A stretch of 64,000 nucleotides of DNA, from positions 310,001 through 374,000 of the forward strand of contig NZ_JAMRYR010000004.1 in NCBI RefSeq assembly GCF_028437565.1, written 5' to 3'. This document shows positions 36,891 to 45,356 of this stretch, piece by piece (position 1 is the stretch's first letter; each line of letters opens with the position of its first letter). Source of the stretch: Actinomyces sp. B33 (lineage in GTDB: Bacteria; Actinomycetota; Actinomycetes; Actinomycetales; Actinomycetaceae). The notes under the pieces were generated by a model. The model saw nothing but the letters and a program-made list of their open reading frames with translations. It searched no databases and was not told the origin of the DNA. The position numbers and the translations under genes are program-made.

Positions 36891-39167
36891 ATGGAAACCG
36901 CTGAGCAGACCGCCGTCGACCTGCGCCTGGGCGTCCTCACCTCCGGGGGAGACGCCCAGGGGATGAACGCCGCCGTCCGAGCCGTCGTGCGCACCGCCCT
37001 GGCGATGGGGGCCCAGCCCTACGCGATCCTCGAGGGATGGGCCGGGGCGGTCAGCGGCGGCGACGCCATCAAGCGGATGGGCTGGTCGGACGTCTCGAGC
37101 ATCCTCGCCGAGGGCGGCACCGTCATCGGAACCGCCCGGTGCCCCGAGTTCCGCGACTACGAGGGCCGCCACGCCGCCGCCCTCCACCTCGTCGAGCGCG
37201 GCATCGACCGCCTCGTCGTCATCGGCGGCGACGGATCCCTGTCGGGCACCGACGAGTTCCGCGGCGAATGGGCCCAGCACATCGCCGAGCTCGTCGACGA
37301 GGGCGCCATCTCCCCCGAGACGGCCGCCGCCCACCCCGACCTCGTCGTCGTCGGCCTCGTCGGCTCCATCGACAACGACATGGTCGGCACCGACATGACG
37401 ATCGGCGCCGACACCGCCCTCCACCGCATCGTCGACGCCATCGACCAGCTGACGAGCACCGCGGCCTCCCACCAGAGGACCTTCGTCGTCGAGGTCATGG
37501 GCCGCCACTGCGGCTACCTCCCCCTCATGGCGGCCGTCGCCGGCGGCGCCGACTACGTCTTCACCCCCGAGGACCCCGCCGGGCCCGACTGGCCCGACGA
37601 CCTCGCCGAGCACCTGCGCCTCGGGCGCGAGGCGGGGCGGCGCGAGTCGATCGTCCTCGTCGCCGAGGGGGCCACCGACCGCGACGGCACTCTCCTGACG
37701 ACCCAGCTCATCGCCGACACCATCAAGGAACGCACCGGCGAGGACGCCCGCGTGACGATCCTCGGCCACGTCCAGCGCGGCGGCGCCCCCTCCGCCTACG
37801 ACCGCTGGATGTCGACGATCCTCGGCTTCGCCGCCGCCCAGGAGGTCCTCACCCGCACCGGCGACGACGCCCCGTGCATCCTCGGCGTCCGGCACAACCG
37901 GATCACCCGCATCCCCCTGATGACGGCCGTCCGGAACACCCGCGCCGTCAAGGACCTCGTCGCCGCCGGCGACTACGCCGCCGCCCAGGCCTCGCGCGGG
38001 CGCTCCTTCACGATGATGGTCGGCATCAACGAGATCCTCTCGACTCCTCCCCAACTGGCCCCCGACCCGACGGGCTCCCCCCGCAGGATCGCCGTCCTCC
38101 ACGCCGGCGGGCTCGCCCCCGGGATGAACACCGCAGCCAGGGCCGCCGTCCGCCTGGGCATCGCCCGGGGCTGGACGATGCTCGGCGTCGACGGCTCCTG
38201 GAAGGGCCTGGCCGACAGCGCGGTCCGCGAGCTCACCTGGGCCGACGTCGAGGGGTGGGCGTTCAAGGGCGGCGCCGAGCTCGGCACTCGCAGGGACATT
38301 CCCGAGGTCGAGGAGTTCTACGCGCTGGGCAGGGCCATCGAGCGCAACTCCATCGACGCGCTCCTCGTCATCGGCGGGCTCAACGCCTACCTCGCGGTCA
38401 AGGCGATGATGACCGAGCGGGACCGCTACCCCGCGTTCCGCATCCCCATCGTCCTCGTCCCCGCGAGCATCGACAACAACCTGCCCGGATCGGAGCTGGC
38501 GATCGGCGCCGACACCGCCCTGAACAACGCCGTCTGGGCGCTCGACCGGATCAAGGAGTCGGCCGCCGCCACCCGCCGGTGCTTCGTCGCCGAGGTCATG
38601 GGCCGGCGCTGCGGCTACCTCACGCTGATGTCGGCCCTCGCCTCGGGCGCCGAGTACGCCTACCTCAACGAGGACGACATCGACCTGGAGGATATCGTGC
38701 GCGACACGCGGACGATGTCGACGAGCTTCGACCGGGGGCGCCGCCTCTTCCTCGTCCTCGTCAACGAGGCCGTCTCGAAATTCTACGACCGGGGGTTCCT
38801 CGCCTCGGTCTTCGAGGCCGAGGCCGACGGCAAGTACGACGTGCGCCACTCCGCCCTCGGCCACCTCCAGCAGGGCGGGGCTCCCAGCCCCTTCGACCGG
38901 CTGCTCGCCACGCGCCTGGCCAATCGGGCCCTCGAGCACATCCAGAACCAGTTCACCCGCGGCGAGTCCGAGGGTGTCTACATCGGGCAGGTCGGCAACC
39001 GGATCGAGGCCCGGCTCGTCAAGAACATGTTCGAGGACCTCGACATCCGCAACCGGCGCCCCTTCTCCCAGTGGTGGCACGAGCTGACCCCGATCCACCG
39101 GGTCGTGTCGATCCAGGGCGAAGAGCCGGTGACCGCCCGCATCCGAATCGCGGACGCCCAGGCGTGA
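36891..39167 (+). CDS. pfkA: Double-domain 6-phosphofructokinase of eukaryotic PFK-1 architecture
   Basis: 758 residues: two PfkA domains in tandem, against about 320-340 residues for usual bacterial PfkA. The N-half (about 1-385) keeps a complete ATP-type active site: LTSGGDAQGMNAAVRAVVR, GGDGS, catalytic GSIDND, GTDMTIGADTALHRI, MGRHCGYL. In the C-half (about 395-758) GGDGS is GGLNA and the catalytic segment is ASIDNN, as in the regulatory half of animal and fungal PFK-1; LGHLQQGGAPSPFDR and QWWHELTPI are also shared. It phosphorylates fructose 6-phosphate, and the C-half is probably an allosteric domain. pgi follows 39 nt later. Confidence 0.93.
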   Translation: METAEQTAVDLRLGVLTSGGDAQGMNAAVRAVVRTALAMGAQPYAILEGWAGAVSGGDAIKRMGWSDVSSILAEGGTVIGTARCPEFRDYEGRHAAALHLVERGIDRLVVIGGDGSLSGTDEFRGEWAQHIAELVDEGAISPETAAAHPDLVVVGLVGSIDNDMVGTDMTIGADTALHRIVDAIDQLTSTAASHQRTFVVEVMGRHCGYLPLMAAVAGGADYVFTPEDPAGPDWPDDLAEHLRLGREAGRRESIVLVAEGATDRDGTLLTTQLIADTIKERTGEDARVTILGHVQRGGAPSAYDRWMSTILGFAAAQEVLTRTGDDAPCILGVRHNRITRIPLMTAVRNTRAVKDLVAAGDYAAAQASRGRSFTMMVGINEILSTPPQLAPDPTGSPRRIAVLHAGGLAPGMNTAARAAVRLGIARGWTMLGVDGSWKGLADSAVRELTWADVEGWAFKGGAELGTRRDIPEVEEFYALGRAIERNSIDALLVIGGLNAYLAVKAMMTERDRYPAFRIPIVLVPASIDNNLPGSELAIGADTALNNAVWALDRIKESAAATRRCFVAEVMGRRCGYLTLMSALASGAEYAYLNEDDIDLEDIVRDTRTMSTSFDRGRRLFLVLVNEAVSKFYDRGFLASVFEAEADGKYDVRHSALGHLQQGGAPSPFDRLLATRLANRALEHIQNQFTRGESEGVYIGQVGNRIEARLVKNMFEDLDIRNRRPFSQWWHELTPIHRVVSIQGEEPVTARIRIADAQA

Positions 39168-39171
39168 CGGG

Positions 39172-39177
39172 TAGTCT
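39172..39177 (+). promoter_or_regulatory. Possible internal -10 element before pgi
   Basis: TAGTCT (39172-39177) five bases after the pfkA stop codon could give pgi its own transcript with a leader of about 25 nt. Confidence 0.35.
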
Positions 39178-39206
39178 GCAGGCCGTTGACGACGACAGGA
39201 GATGAC

Positions 39207-40883
39207 ATGACCGACATCGTGGTGACCGACCCGACGAAGACCCCCGCGTGGGAGGCCCTCGACGCGCGCGCCGAGGACTTCGACCCCGATCTGCGCGCCT
39301 GGTTCGCCCAGGACCCGGGCCGCGCCGACGCCTGGACGCGTCGGGCCGCCGACCTGCACGTCGACCTGTCGAAGAACCTCGTCGATGCGGCGGTCCTCGA
39401 CGACCTCCTCGCCCTCGCCGAGCAGACCGGCGTCCTCGATCTGCGCGATCGGATGTACGCCGGCGAGCGCATCAACGTCACCGAGGACCGCTCGGTCCTC
39501 CACACCGCCCTGCGCCGACCGGCCTCCGACAGCCTCGTCGTCGACGGGAGGGACGCGGTGGCCGACGTCCACGCCGAGCTGACGCGCCTGTACGACTTCG
39601 CCGAGCGCGTGAGGTCGGGGGAGTGGACCGGCGTCACCGGCAAGCCCGTGCGCACGATCGTCAACATCGGCATCGGCGGCTCCGACCTCGGGCCCGTCAT
39701 GGCCTACGAGGCCCTGGCCCCCTTCGTCGCCGACGGCCTCGAGTGCCGCTTCATCTCGAACATCGACCCGACCGACGCGGGAGAGACGACGAAGGGCCTG
39801 GATCCGGAGACGACCCTCGTCATCGTCGCCTCCAAGACCTTCACGACCCTGGAGACGATCACGAACGCCACGGTCGTGCGCGAGTGGTTCCTCTCGGCGC
39901 TGCGCGAGCGCGGGCTGGCCGGCGACGAGGCCTCCACCCGGGAGGCGATCGCCAAGCACTTCGTCGCCGTGTCGACGGCCCTCGACCGGGTCGCCGAGTT
40001 CGGCATCGACCCGGCCAACGCCTTCGGGTTCTGGAACTGGGTCGGCGGGCGCTACTCGGTGGACTCCGCGGTGGGCGCGGCCCTGGCCATCGCCATCGGC
40101 CCCGATGGATTCTCCGACTTCCTCGGCGGGTTCCACGCGATGGACCGCCATTTCGCCGAGGCCGCCCCCGCCGAGAACGTCCCCCTGATCATGGGCCTCC
40201 TCAACGTCTGGTACTCGAACTTCCTGGGGGCGGACACGCACGCGGTCCTGCCGTACTCCCAGTACCTCCACCGCTTCCCCGCCTACCTCCAGCAGTTGAC
40301 GATGGAGTCGAACGGCAAGTCGGTGCGCCGCGACGGCGCCCCGGTGACCTACGAGACGGGGGAGATCTTCTGGGGCGAGCCGGGGACCAATGGCCAGCAC
40401 GCGTTCTACCAGCTCATCCATCAGGGGACGCGCATGGTCCCGGCGGACTTCATCGCCTTCGCGAATCCGGCGTGGCCGTTGGCCGACGGGGAGTCGGACA
40501 TGCACGAGCTGTTCCTGTCGAACTTCTTCGCCCAGACGAAGGCCCTGGCGTTCGGCAAGACCTCCGACGAGGTCCGGGCCGAGGGCACGGACGAGGCGAT
40601 CGTGCCGGCGCGGGTGTTCACGGGCAATCGCCCGACGACGTCGATCATGGCGCCGTCGTTGACGCCGAGGGTGCTCGGCGAGCTCATCGCCCTGTACGAG
40701 CACATCACTTTCGTCCAGGGCGCCGTGTGGGGCATCGATTCCTTCGACCAGTGGGGCGTGGAGCTGGGCAAGGTCCTCGCCAAGCAGATCCTCCCGGCGA
40801 TCGAGGGGGATGAGGAGGCGCTGGCCTCGCAGGATGCGTCGACTCGTGGGCTCATCGAGTACTACCGGGCGAATCGGGTGTGA
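39207..40883 (+). CDS. pgi: Glucose-6-phosphate isomerase
   Basis: 558 residues. [32 protein letters not shown] and [10 protein letters not shown] (sugar-phosphate and active-site segments) mark phosphoglucose isomerase. It interconverts glucose 6-phosphate and fructose 6-phosphate, the substrate of the kinase encoded just upstream. AGGAG lies 6 nt before the ATG at 39207, which is preferred over an upstream in-frame TTG. Convergent with lacI-type regulator, with a hairpin between. Confidence 0.96.
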   Translation: MTDIVVTDPTKTPAWEALDARAEDFDPDLRAWFAQDPGRADAWTRRAADLHVDLSKNLVDAAVLDDLLALAEQTGVLDLRDRMYAGERINVTEDRSVLHTALRRPASDSLVVDGRDAVADVHAELTRLYDFAERVRSGEWTGVTGKPVRTIVNIGIGGSDLGPVMAYEALAPFVADGLECRFISNIDPTDAGETTKGLDPETTLVIVASKTFTTLETITNATVVREWFLSALRERGLAGDEASTREAIAKHFVAVSTALDRVAEFGIDPANAFGFWNWVGGRYSVDSAVGAALAIAIGPDGFSDFLGGFHAMDRHFAEAAPAENVPLIMGLLNVWYSNFLGADTHAVLPYSQYLHRFPAYLQQLTMESNGKSVRRDGAPVTYETGEIFWGEPGTNGQHAFYQLIHQGTRMVPADFIAFANPAWPLADGESDMHELFLSNFFAQTKALAFGKTSDEVRAEGTDEAIVPARVFTGNRPTTSIMAPSLTPRVLGELIALYEHITFVQGAVWGIDSFDQWGVELGKVLAKQILPAIEGDEEALASQDASTRGLIEYYRANRV

Positions 40884-40904
40884 TCGTCGCGCGGATCGCG
40901 CGCG

Positions 40905-40930
40905 GGGGCCGCTCCTTCGGGGGCGGCCCC
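40905..40930. terminator. Bidirectional terminator between pgi and the LacI-type gene
   Basis: GGGGCCGC (40905-40912) pairs with GCGGCCCC (40923-40930), with a few extra pairs in the loop, in the gap between convergent genes. Confidence 0.55.
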
Positions 40931-40952
40931 TCGTCGTCGGGCGGGCGGGGGC

Positions 40953-41987
40953 TCAGCGGGAGGGCGCGGGGCCGGTGGAGTCGCGCACGACGAGGGAGGC
41001 GGGGACGATCCGGCGTTCGAGGGAGGGGGCGGGCGAGCCGATCCGCGAGAGGAGGAGGTCGACGAGGCCGGCGCCGATGGCGGGGAAGTCGAGGTGGGCG
41101 GTCGTCAGCGGGGGGGAGCAGAACTCGGAGAGGGGGATGCCGTCGAAGCCGGTGACGGAGACGTCGTCGGGGACGCGGCGGTGGCGCTCGTGGAGGGCGC
41201 GGATGGCGCCGAAGGCGCTCTCGTCGTTGGCGCAGAGGACGGCGGTGGCGCCGGGGTGCTCGTCGACGAGGCGCAGGCCGGCTCGGTAGCCGGAGTGGGC
41301 GCTCCAGTCGCCGGGCAGGAGGGGCCCCTCGGGCAGGCCGGCCTCGTGGAGGCAGGACCTCCAGGCGGCGGCGCGCTGGAGGGCGGAGCGGGAGTCGTCG
41401 GGGCCGGCGATGTGGGCGATGGAGCGGTGCCCGAGGGAGATCAGGTGGGCCATGACGTCGCGCACGCCCCGGTCCTGGTCGGCGACGACGGAGGGGTAGT
41501 CGTTGATGAGGCGGGAGTCGGAGACGACGACGGGCAGGCTCGTGGGCAGGAGGAGGGAGCCGCGGTCGGCTCCCCCGGCCTGGACGATGATGAGGCCGTC
41601 GATGGTCTGCTGGCCCAGGCGGACGCCGGCTTCTTGGAGGTCGCCGGTCTCCGGGTGGCTGACGCGCATGAGGGCGACGGAGTATCCGCGGGACTCGGCG
41701 GCCGAGGCGATGCCGGCGGTGATGAGGTTCTCGCCCGTGCGCTCGGGGTTCTGGGTGATGACGCCGATGGTGCGGAAGGTTCCCGAGCGCAGGGCGCGGG
41801 CCGCGCGGTTGGGGGCGTATCCGAGTTGGTTCATCGCGTCGAGGACGCGTTGGCGGGTGGTCGGGCGGACGTTGGGGGCGTCCCGGGATACGCGTGAGAC
41901 CGTCTGGGCGGAGACCCCGGCCAGACGGGCGACGTCCTCGATCGACGGGGCGGGGGCGATGCGCCCGCGCGGTGCGGAGGGGGTCAT
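40953..41987 (-). CDS. LacI-family transcriptional repressor
   Basis: 344 residues. The N-terminal LacI helix-turn-helix and hinge (SIEDVARLAGVSAQTVSRV, then YAPNRAARALRSG) are followed by a periplasmic-binding-type sugar sensor domain (about 75-340; VVVSDSR, HRSIAHIAGP, VTGFDGIPLSE). It is divergent from a sugar ABC importer and a beta-galactosidase gene and very likely represses them until a galactoside or related sugar binds. ATG 41987 is preferred: a minus-strand -10 element TACGAT (41995-42000) ends 7 nt before it, suggesting a leaderless transcript. Confidence 0.9.
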   Translation of the reverse strand: MTPSAPRGRIAPAPSIEDVARLAGVSAQTVSRVSRDAPNVRPTTRQRVLDAMNQLGYAPNRAARALRSGTFRTIGVITQNPERTGENLITAGIASAAESRGYSVALMRVSHPETGDLQEAGVRLGQQTIDGLIIVQAGGADRGSLLLPTSLPVVVSDSRLINDYPSVVADQDRGVRDVMAHLISLGHRSIAHIAGPDDSRSALQRAAAWRSCLHEAGLPEGPLLPGDWSAHSGYRAGLRLVDEHPGATAVLCANDESAFGAIRALHERHRRVPDDVSVTGFDGIPLSEFCSPPLTTAHLDFPAIGAGLVDLLLSRIGSPAPSLERRIVPASLVVRDSTGPAPSR

Positions 41988-42022
41988 ACCGGGGATCGTA
42001 TCAGAGGCCAAGCGCCGATATA

Positions 42023-42190
42023 TTGATAACGTCAACAATTAGAAAGTGGATGGAGTCGTTCTCAGCACGTACTCAAGTATTTGCTGGAATATCAACAAAT
42101 AAAGACCCATATGTTATGGAATCGTGATCTGTTTCCTTGTGAATCAAGACGTGATGATCCTACTATTGGCGACGTCAACATCTGCTTGTT
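42023..42190. promoter_or_regulatory. AT-rich divergent control region with repeated operator-like sites
   Basis: An AT-rich block between the LacI-type gene and the importer operon. TTGATAACGTCAAC (42023-42036) and TTGGCGACGTCAAC (42166-42179) share TTG-N3-ACGTCAAC, and an inverted TATTTG/CAAATA pair lies around 42074-42097. Two similar sites about 143 bp apart around a divergent promoter would suit a LacI-family tetramer and looping. The assignment is inference. Confidence 0.45.
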
Positions 42191-42260
42191 CCCGACGTTC
42201 GCCGACGAGCGGCCAGCCCCTCGGCGCCCCGGGAGCGCGACACGACGAAGGAGCTCAACG

Positions 42261-43559
42261 ATGAGTGCTACGACCCGGATGATCGCCGCCGCGACGATCG
42301 CCCCCCTGTGCCTGGCGATGACCGCCTGCTCGGGGGCCGGCCAGGCCCCGGCCGCCGATCCCGCGCAGGACCAGACCCTGACCGTGTGGGCCTGGGACCC
42401 GAACTTCAACATCTACGCCCTCACGGAGGCCGAGAAGATCTACCGGGAGACCCACCCCGACTTCCGCCTCGACATCGTCGAGACCCCGTGGGACGACCTC
42501 CAGCCCAAGCTGACGACGATCGCCCAGGCGGGCCAGACCGACCAGCTCCCCGACATCTTCCTCATGCAGAACTACTCCTTCGAGAAGAACGTCGTGAACT
42601 ACCCCGACATCTTCTCGCCCATCGACGGCGCGGCCCTCGACTTCGACGAGTTCCCCGCCTCCGTCGTCGCCAGCTCGACCGTCGACGGCGCCCACTACGG
42701 CGTCCCCTTCGACTCGGGCACCGCCATCACTGCCCTGCGCACCGACGTCCTCGCCCAGGCCGGCTACACCATCGACGACTTCACCGACATCACCTGGGAG
42801 GACTTCATCGCCAAGGGCAAGGACGTGCTCGCCGCCACCGGCATGCCGCTCCTGTCGACCACCTCGGGCAACTCCGACCTCGTCATGATGATCATGGGCA
42901 GCGCCGGCGCCGGACTCTTCGACGCGCAGGGCGCGCCGACCATCGCCGGCAACGACACCCTCCTCGACGTCGCCGCCATCTACAAGGAGCTCATCGACTC
43001 CGGGGTCCTCGTCATCGTCAACTCCTGGGACGAGTACATCGGCAGCTTCGTCAACGGCTCCGTCGCCGGCACGATGAACGGCGTGTGGATCGCCGCGAGC
43101 ATCCAGACCGCGCAGGACCAGGCCGGCCAGTGGGCCATCACCAACGTCCCCCGCCTCGACTCGGCGCCCGCAGCCACCAACTACACCTCCAACGGAGGAT
43201 CCTCCTGGGCCATCAGCGCCAACGCCAACGTCGATCTGGCCACCGACTTCCTCGCCTCGACCTTCGCCGGATCCGTCGACTTCTACAACACGATCCTCCC
43301 CAAGTCCGGCGCCATCGCCAACTGGACGCCCGCCGCGGGCGCCCCCGCCTACACCGAGCCGCAGGAGTTCTTCGGCGGGCAGGCCATCTACGCCCAGGTC
43401 GTCGACTACGGCGGGAAGGTCCCCACCGCCCCCACCGGCGTCTACCACACCGAGGGCCGCGACGCCGTCAACACCGCGCTGACGAAGATCGCCGACGGCG
43501 GCGACCCCGTGCAGGCCTTCGCCGAGGCCCAGGCCACCGTCGAATTCGCCATGAAGTGA
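42261..43559 (+). CDS. Sugar-binding lipoprotein of carbohydrate ABC importer
   Basis: 432 residues. A lipoprotein signal ends LAMTAC (Cys23), and the rest is a family 1 extracellular solute-binding fold (TLTVWAWDPNFNIYAL, DIFLMQNYSF, GVPFDSGTAITALR). It captures a sugar or oligosaccharide for the two permeases encoded next. With a GH2 galactosidase in the operon, a beta-galactoside is the likely ligand. AAGGAG lies 8-9 nt before the ATG at 42261. A strong hairpin separates it from the permease genes. Confidence 0.9.
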   Translation: MSATTRMIAAATIAPLCLAMTACSGAGQAPAADPAQDQTLTVWAWDPNFNIYALTEAEKIYRETHPDFRLDIVETPWDDLQPKLTTIAQAGQTDQLPDIFLMQNYSFEKNVVNYPDIFSPIDGAALDFDEFPASVVASSTVDGAHYGVPFDSGTAITALRTDVLAQAGYTIDDFTDITWEDFIAKGKDVLAATGMPLLSTTSGNSDLVMMIMGSAGAGLFDAQGAPTIAGNDTLLDVAAIYKELIDSGVLVIVNSWDEYIGSFVNGSVAGTMNGVWIAASIQTAQDQAGQWAITNVPRLDSAPAATNYTSNGGSSWAISANANVDLATDFLASTFAGSVDFYNTILPKSGAIANWTPAAGAPAYTEPQEFFGGQAIYAQVVDYGGKVPTAPTGVYHTEGRDAVNTALTKIADGGDPVQAFAEAQATVEFAMK

Positions 43560-43566
43560 CCCCGTC

Positions 43567-43594
43567 GGGGCCGGCGGCGCGAGCCGCCGGCCCC
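43567..43594 (+). terminator. Intercistronic hairpin between binding protein and permease genes
   Basis: Perfect 12-bp inverted repeat (43567-43578 and 43583-43594, 4-nt loop), 7 nt after the binding-protein stop codon. Like the bmpA-nupA hairpin it probably reduces permease expression relative to binding protein. Confidence 0.6.
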
Positions 43595-43615
43595 GCGGAC
43601 GAAAGGACCCGCACC

Positions 43616-44557
43616 ATGACGCCGATCCCGGCCCCGACGGCCCCCGAACGCCCGGGGGTCGACACCCGACGGCGCTGGACGACCTCGCGCCGTCGCAGCC
43701 TGACCGGCTGGGCCTTCCTCATCCCCGCCTCCCTGCTCATCGCCGTCATGAGCTTCTGGCCGATGATCGAGGCCCTGATCCTGTCCTTCAAGACCGGGCG
43801 CGGAACGCGGCTGTCCTTCGCCGAGCCCCTCTGGTCGAACTACGAGCGGCTCCTCCACGACGACGTCTTCCTCATGACCCTCAAGACCACCGTCGTCTAC
43901 CTCGTCGTCCAGGTCCCCCTCATGCTCCTGGCCGCCCTCGTCCTCGCGGTGATCCTCAACCAGCCGGGCCTGCGATTCACAGCCTTCTGGCGCACCTCGA
44001 TCTTCCTGCCGTGCGCCGTCTCCCTCGTCTCCTACTCCCTCGTCTTCCGCACCCTCTTCGCCACCGATGGATTCGTCAACGACGTCCTCGTCTCCTGGCA
44101 CCTCATCGACGGGCCCATCAACTGGCTCGGACAGCCCTCCACCGCCCGCATGGTCATCATCCTCGGACTGCTGTGGCGCTGGACCGGGTACAACATGGTC
44201 TTCTTCCTCGCCGGGCTGCAGAACGTCGACCCCGCGACCATCGAGGCCGCCCGCATCGACGGCGCCGGCCCCATCGCCACCTTCTGGTACGTCATCGTCC
44301 CCCAGCTCAAGCCCATGATCCTCCTGACCGCCATCATGTCGACCAACGGGACCCTCCAGCTCTTCGACGAATCGTGGAACCTCACGCGCGGGGGCCCCGC
44401 CTACGCCTCCATGACGATGTCCCACTACCTCTACGAGCTGTCCTTCCAGAAGAACCCCAACTTCGGCTACGCCGCGGCCCTGTCCTACGTGATCCTCCTG
44501 CTCGTCGCCGTCCTCGCCCTGATCCAGATGAAGGTCGGTGACCGCCGTGATGACTAA
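43616..44557 (+). CDS. Sugar ABC importer permease (MalF/UgpA-type)
   Basis: 313 residues with six membrane helices after a basic, Pro-rich N-terminus. The coupling (EAA) loop is EAARIDGAGPIATFWYVIVPQLKP. It forms the membrane channel with the next gene product. GAAAGG precedes the ATG at 43616. No ATPase gene is present in this operon, so a shared MsmK/MalK-type ATPase from another locus must energise it. Confidence 0.92.
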   Translation: MTPIPAPTAPERPGVDTRRRWTTSRRRSLTGWAFLIPASLLIAVMSFWPMIEALILSFKTGRGTRLSFAEPLWSNYERLLHDDVFLMTLKTTVVYLVVQVPLMLLAALVLAVILNQPGLRFTAFWRTSIFLPCAVSLVSYSLVFRTLFATDGFVNDVLVSWHLIDGPINWLGQPSTARMVIILGLLWRWTGYNMVFFLAGLQNVDPATIEAARIDGAGPIATFWYVIVPQLKPMILLTAIMSTNGTLQLFDESWNLTRGGPAYASMTMSHYLYELSFQKNPNFGYAAALSYVILLLVAVLALIQMKVGDRRDD

Positions 44558-45356
44558 ACTGCGCCGAGCCCCCCAGTACCTCGTCCTCTCCCTCGCCTCC
44601 GCCTTCTCCCTCTTCCCCCTGTACTTCATGGCGGTCTCGGCGACGAACACCAGCCAGGACGTCCTATCGACCCGGCTCCTGCCCGGCACCCACCTCCTGC
44701 GCAACCTCGACGACCTCCTCGCCGTCCAGGACCTGCCCGCCGCCCTGTGGCACTCGAGCCTCAACGCGGTCGCCACCACCGTCGCCGCCCTCCTCGTGTG
44801 CTCGATCGCCGGCTACGGGTTCGAGATCTTCCACTCGCGGGCCAAGGACCGGCTGATGAGCGTCCTCCTCCTGGCGATGATGATCCCCTTCGCGGCGACG
44901 ATGATCCCCCTGTTCCGCATGTTCGCCACCGCCGGCCTCGTCAACTCCACCCTCGCGGTCATCCTCCCGGCCGTATCCACCCCGTTCCTCATCCTCCTCT
45001 TCCGCCAGTCCTCGCGCTCCTTCCCCCACGAGGTGCTCGAGGCCGCCCGCATCGACGGGCTCAGCGAGATCGCGATCTTCCTGCGCATCTACGTCCCCAC
45101 GATGCGCGCCACCTACGCGGCCGCCGCCGTCATCACCTTCATGACCGCCTGGAACAACTTCCTGTGGCCCAAGGTCATCCTCGTCGACAACGCCTACCAG
45201 ACCATGCCGATGCTCGTGTCCAACCTGTCGGCCGGGTACGTGACGAACTACGGCGTCCTCATGCTCGCCGTCCTCATCGCCTCCCTGCCGGCGATGATCG
45301 TCTTCCTCGTCCTCCAACGGTCCTTCGCCAACGGCATCACGGGAGCGATCAAATGA
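44550..45356 (+). CDS. Sugar ABC importer permease (MalG/UgpE-type)
   Basis: 268 residues with six membrane helices. The EAA loop is EAARIDGLSEIAIFLRIYVPTMRA, and the C-terminal region ends typically (FANGITGAIK). The ATG at 44550 overlaps the first permease stop by 8 bp and has GGTGA about 9 nt upstream; a GTG at 44538 would add four residues and is an alternative. The stop codon overlaps the beta-galactosidase start (ATGA). Confidence 0.9.
   Translation: MTKLRRAPQYLVLSLASAFSLFPLYFMAVSATNTSQDVLSTRLLPGTHLLRNLDDLLAVQDLPAALWHSSLNAVATTVAALLVCSIAGYGFEIFHSRAKDRLMSVLLLAMMIPFAATMIPLFRMFATAGLVNSTLAVILPAVSTPFLILLFRQSSRSFPHEVLEAARIDGLSEIAIFLRIYVPTMRATYAAAAVITFMTAWNNFLWPKVILVDNAYQTMPMLVSNLSAGYVTNYGVLMLAVLIASLPAMIVFLVLQRSFANGITGAIK

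Noticed and set aside
34026-40703. A 2225-codon open frame on the minus strand across icd, the symporter, pfkA and pgi
   Set aside because: It is antisense to four well-identified genes. Its product is Gly/Asp/Glu/Val-rich in the way expected from the complement of C-ending codons, with no known domain. High GC removes stop codons from this frame.
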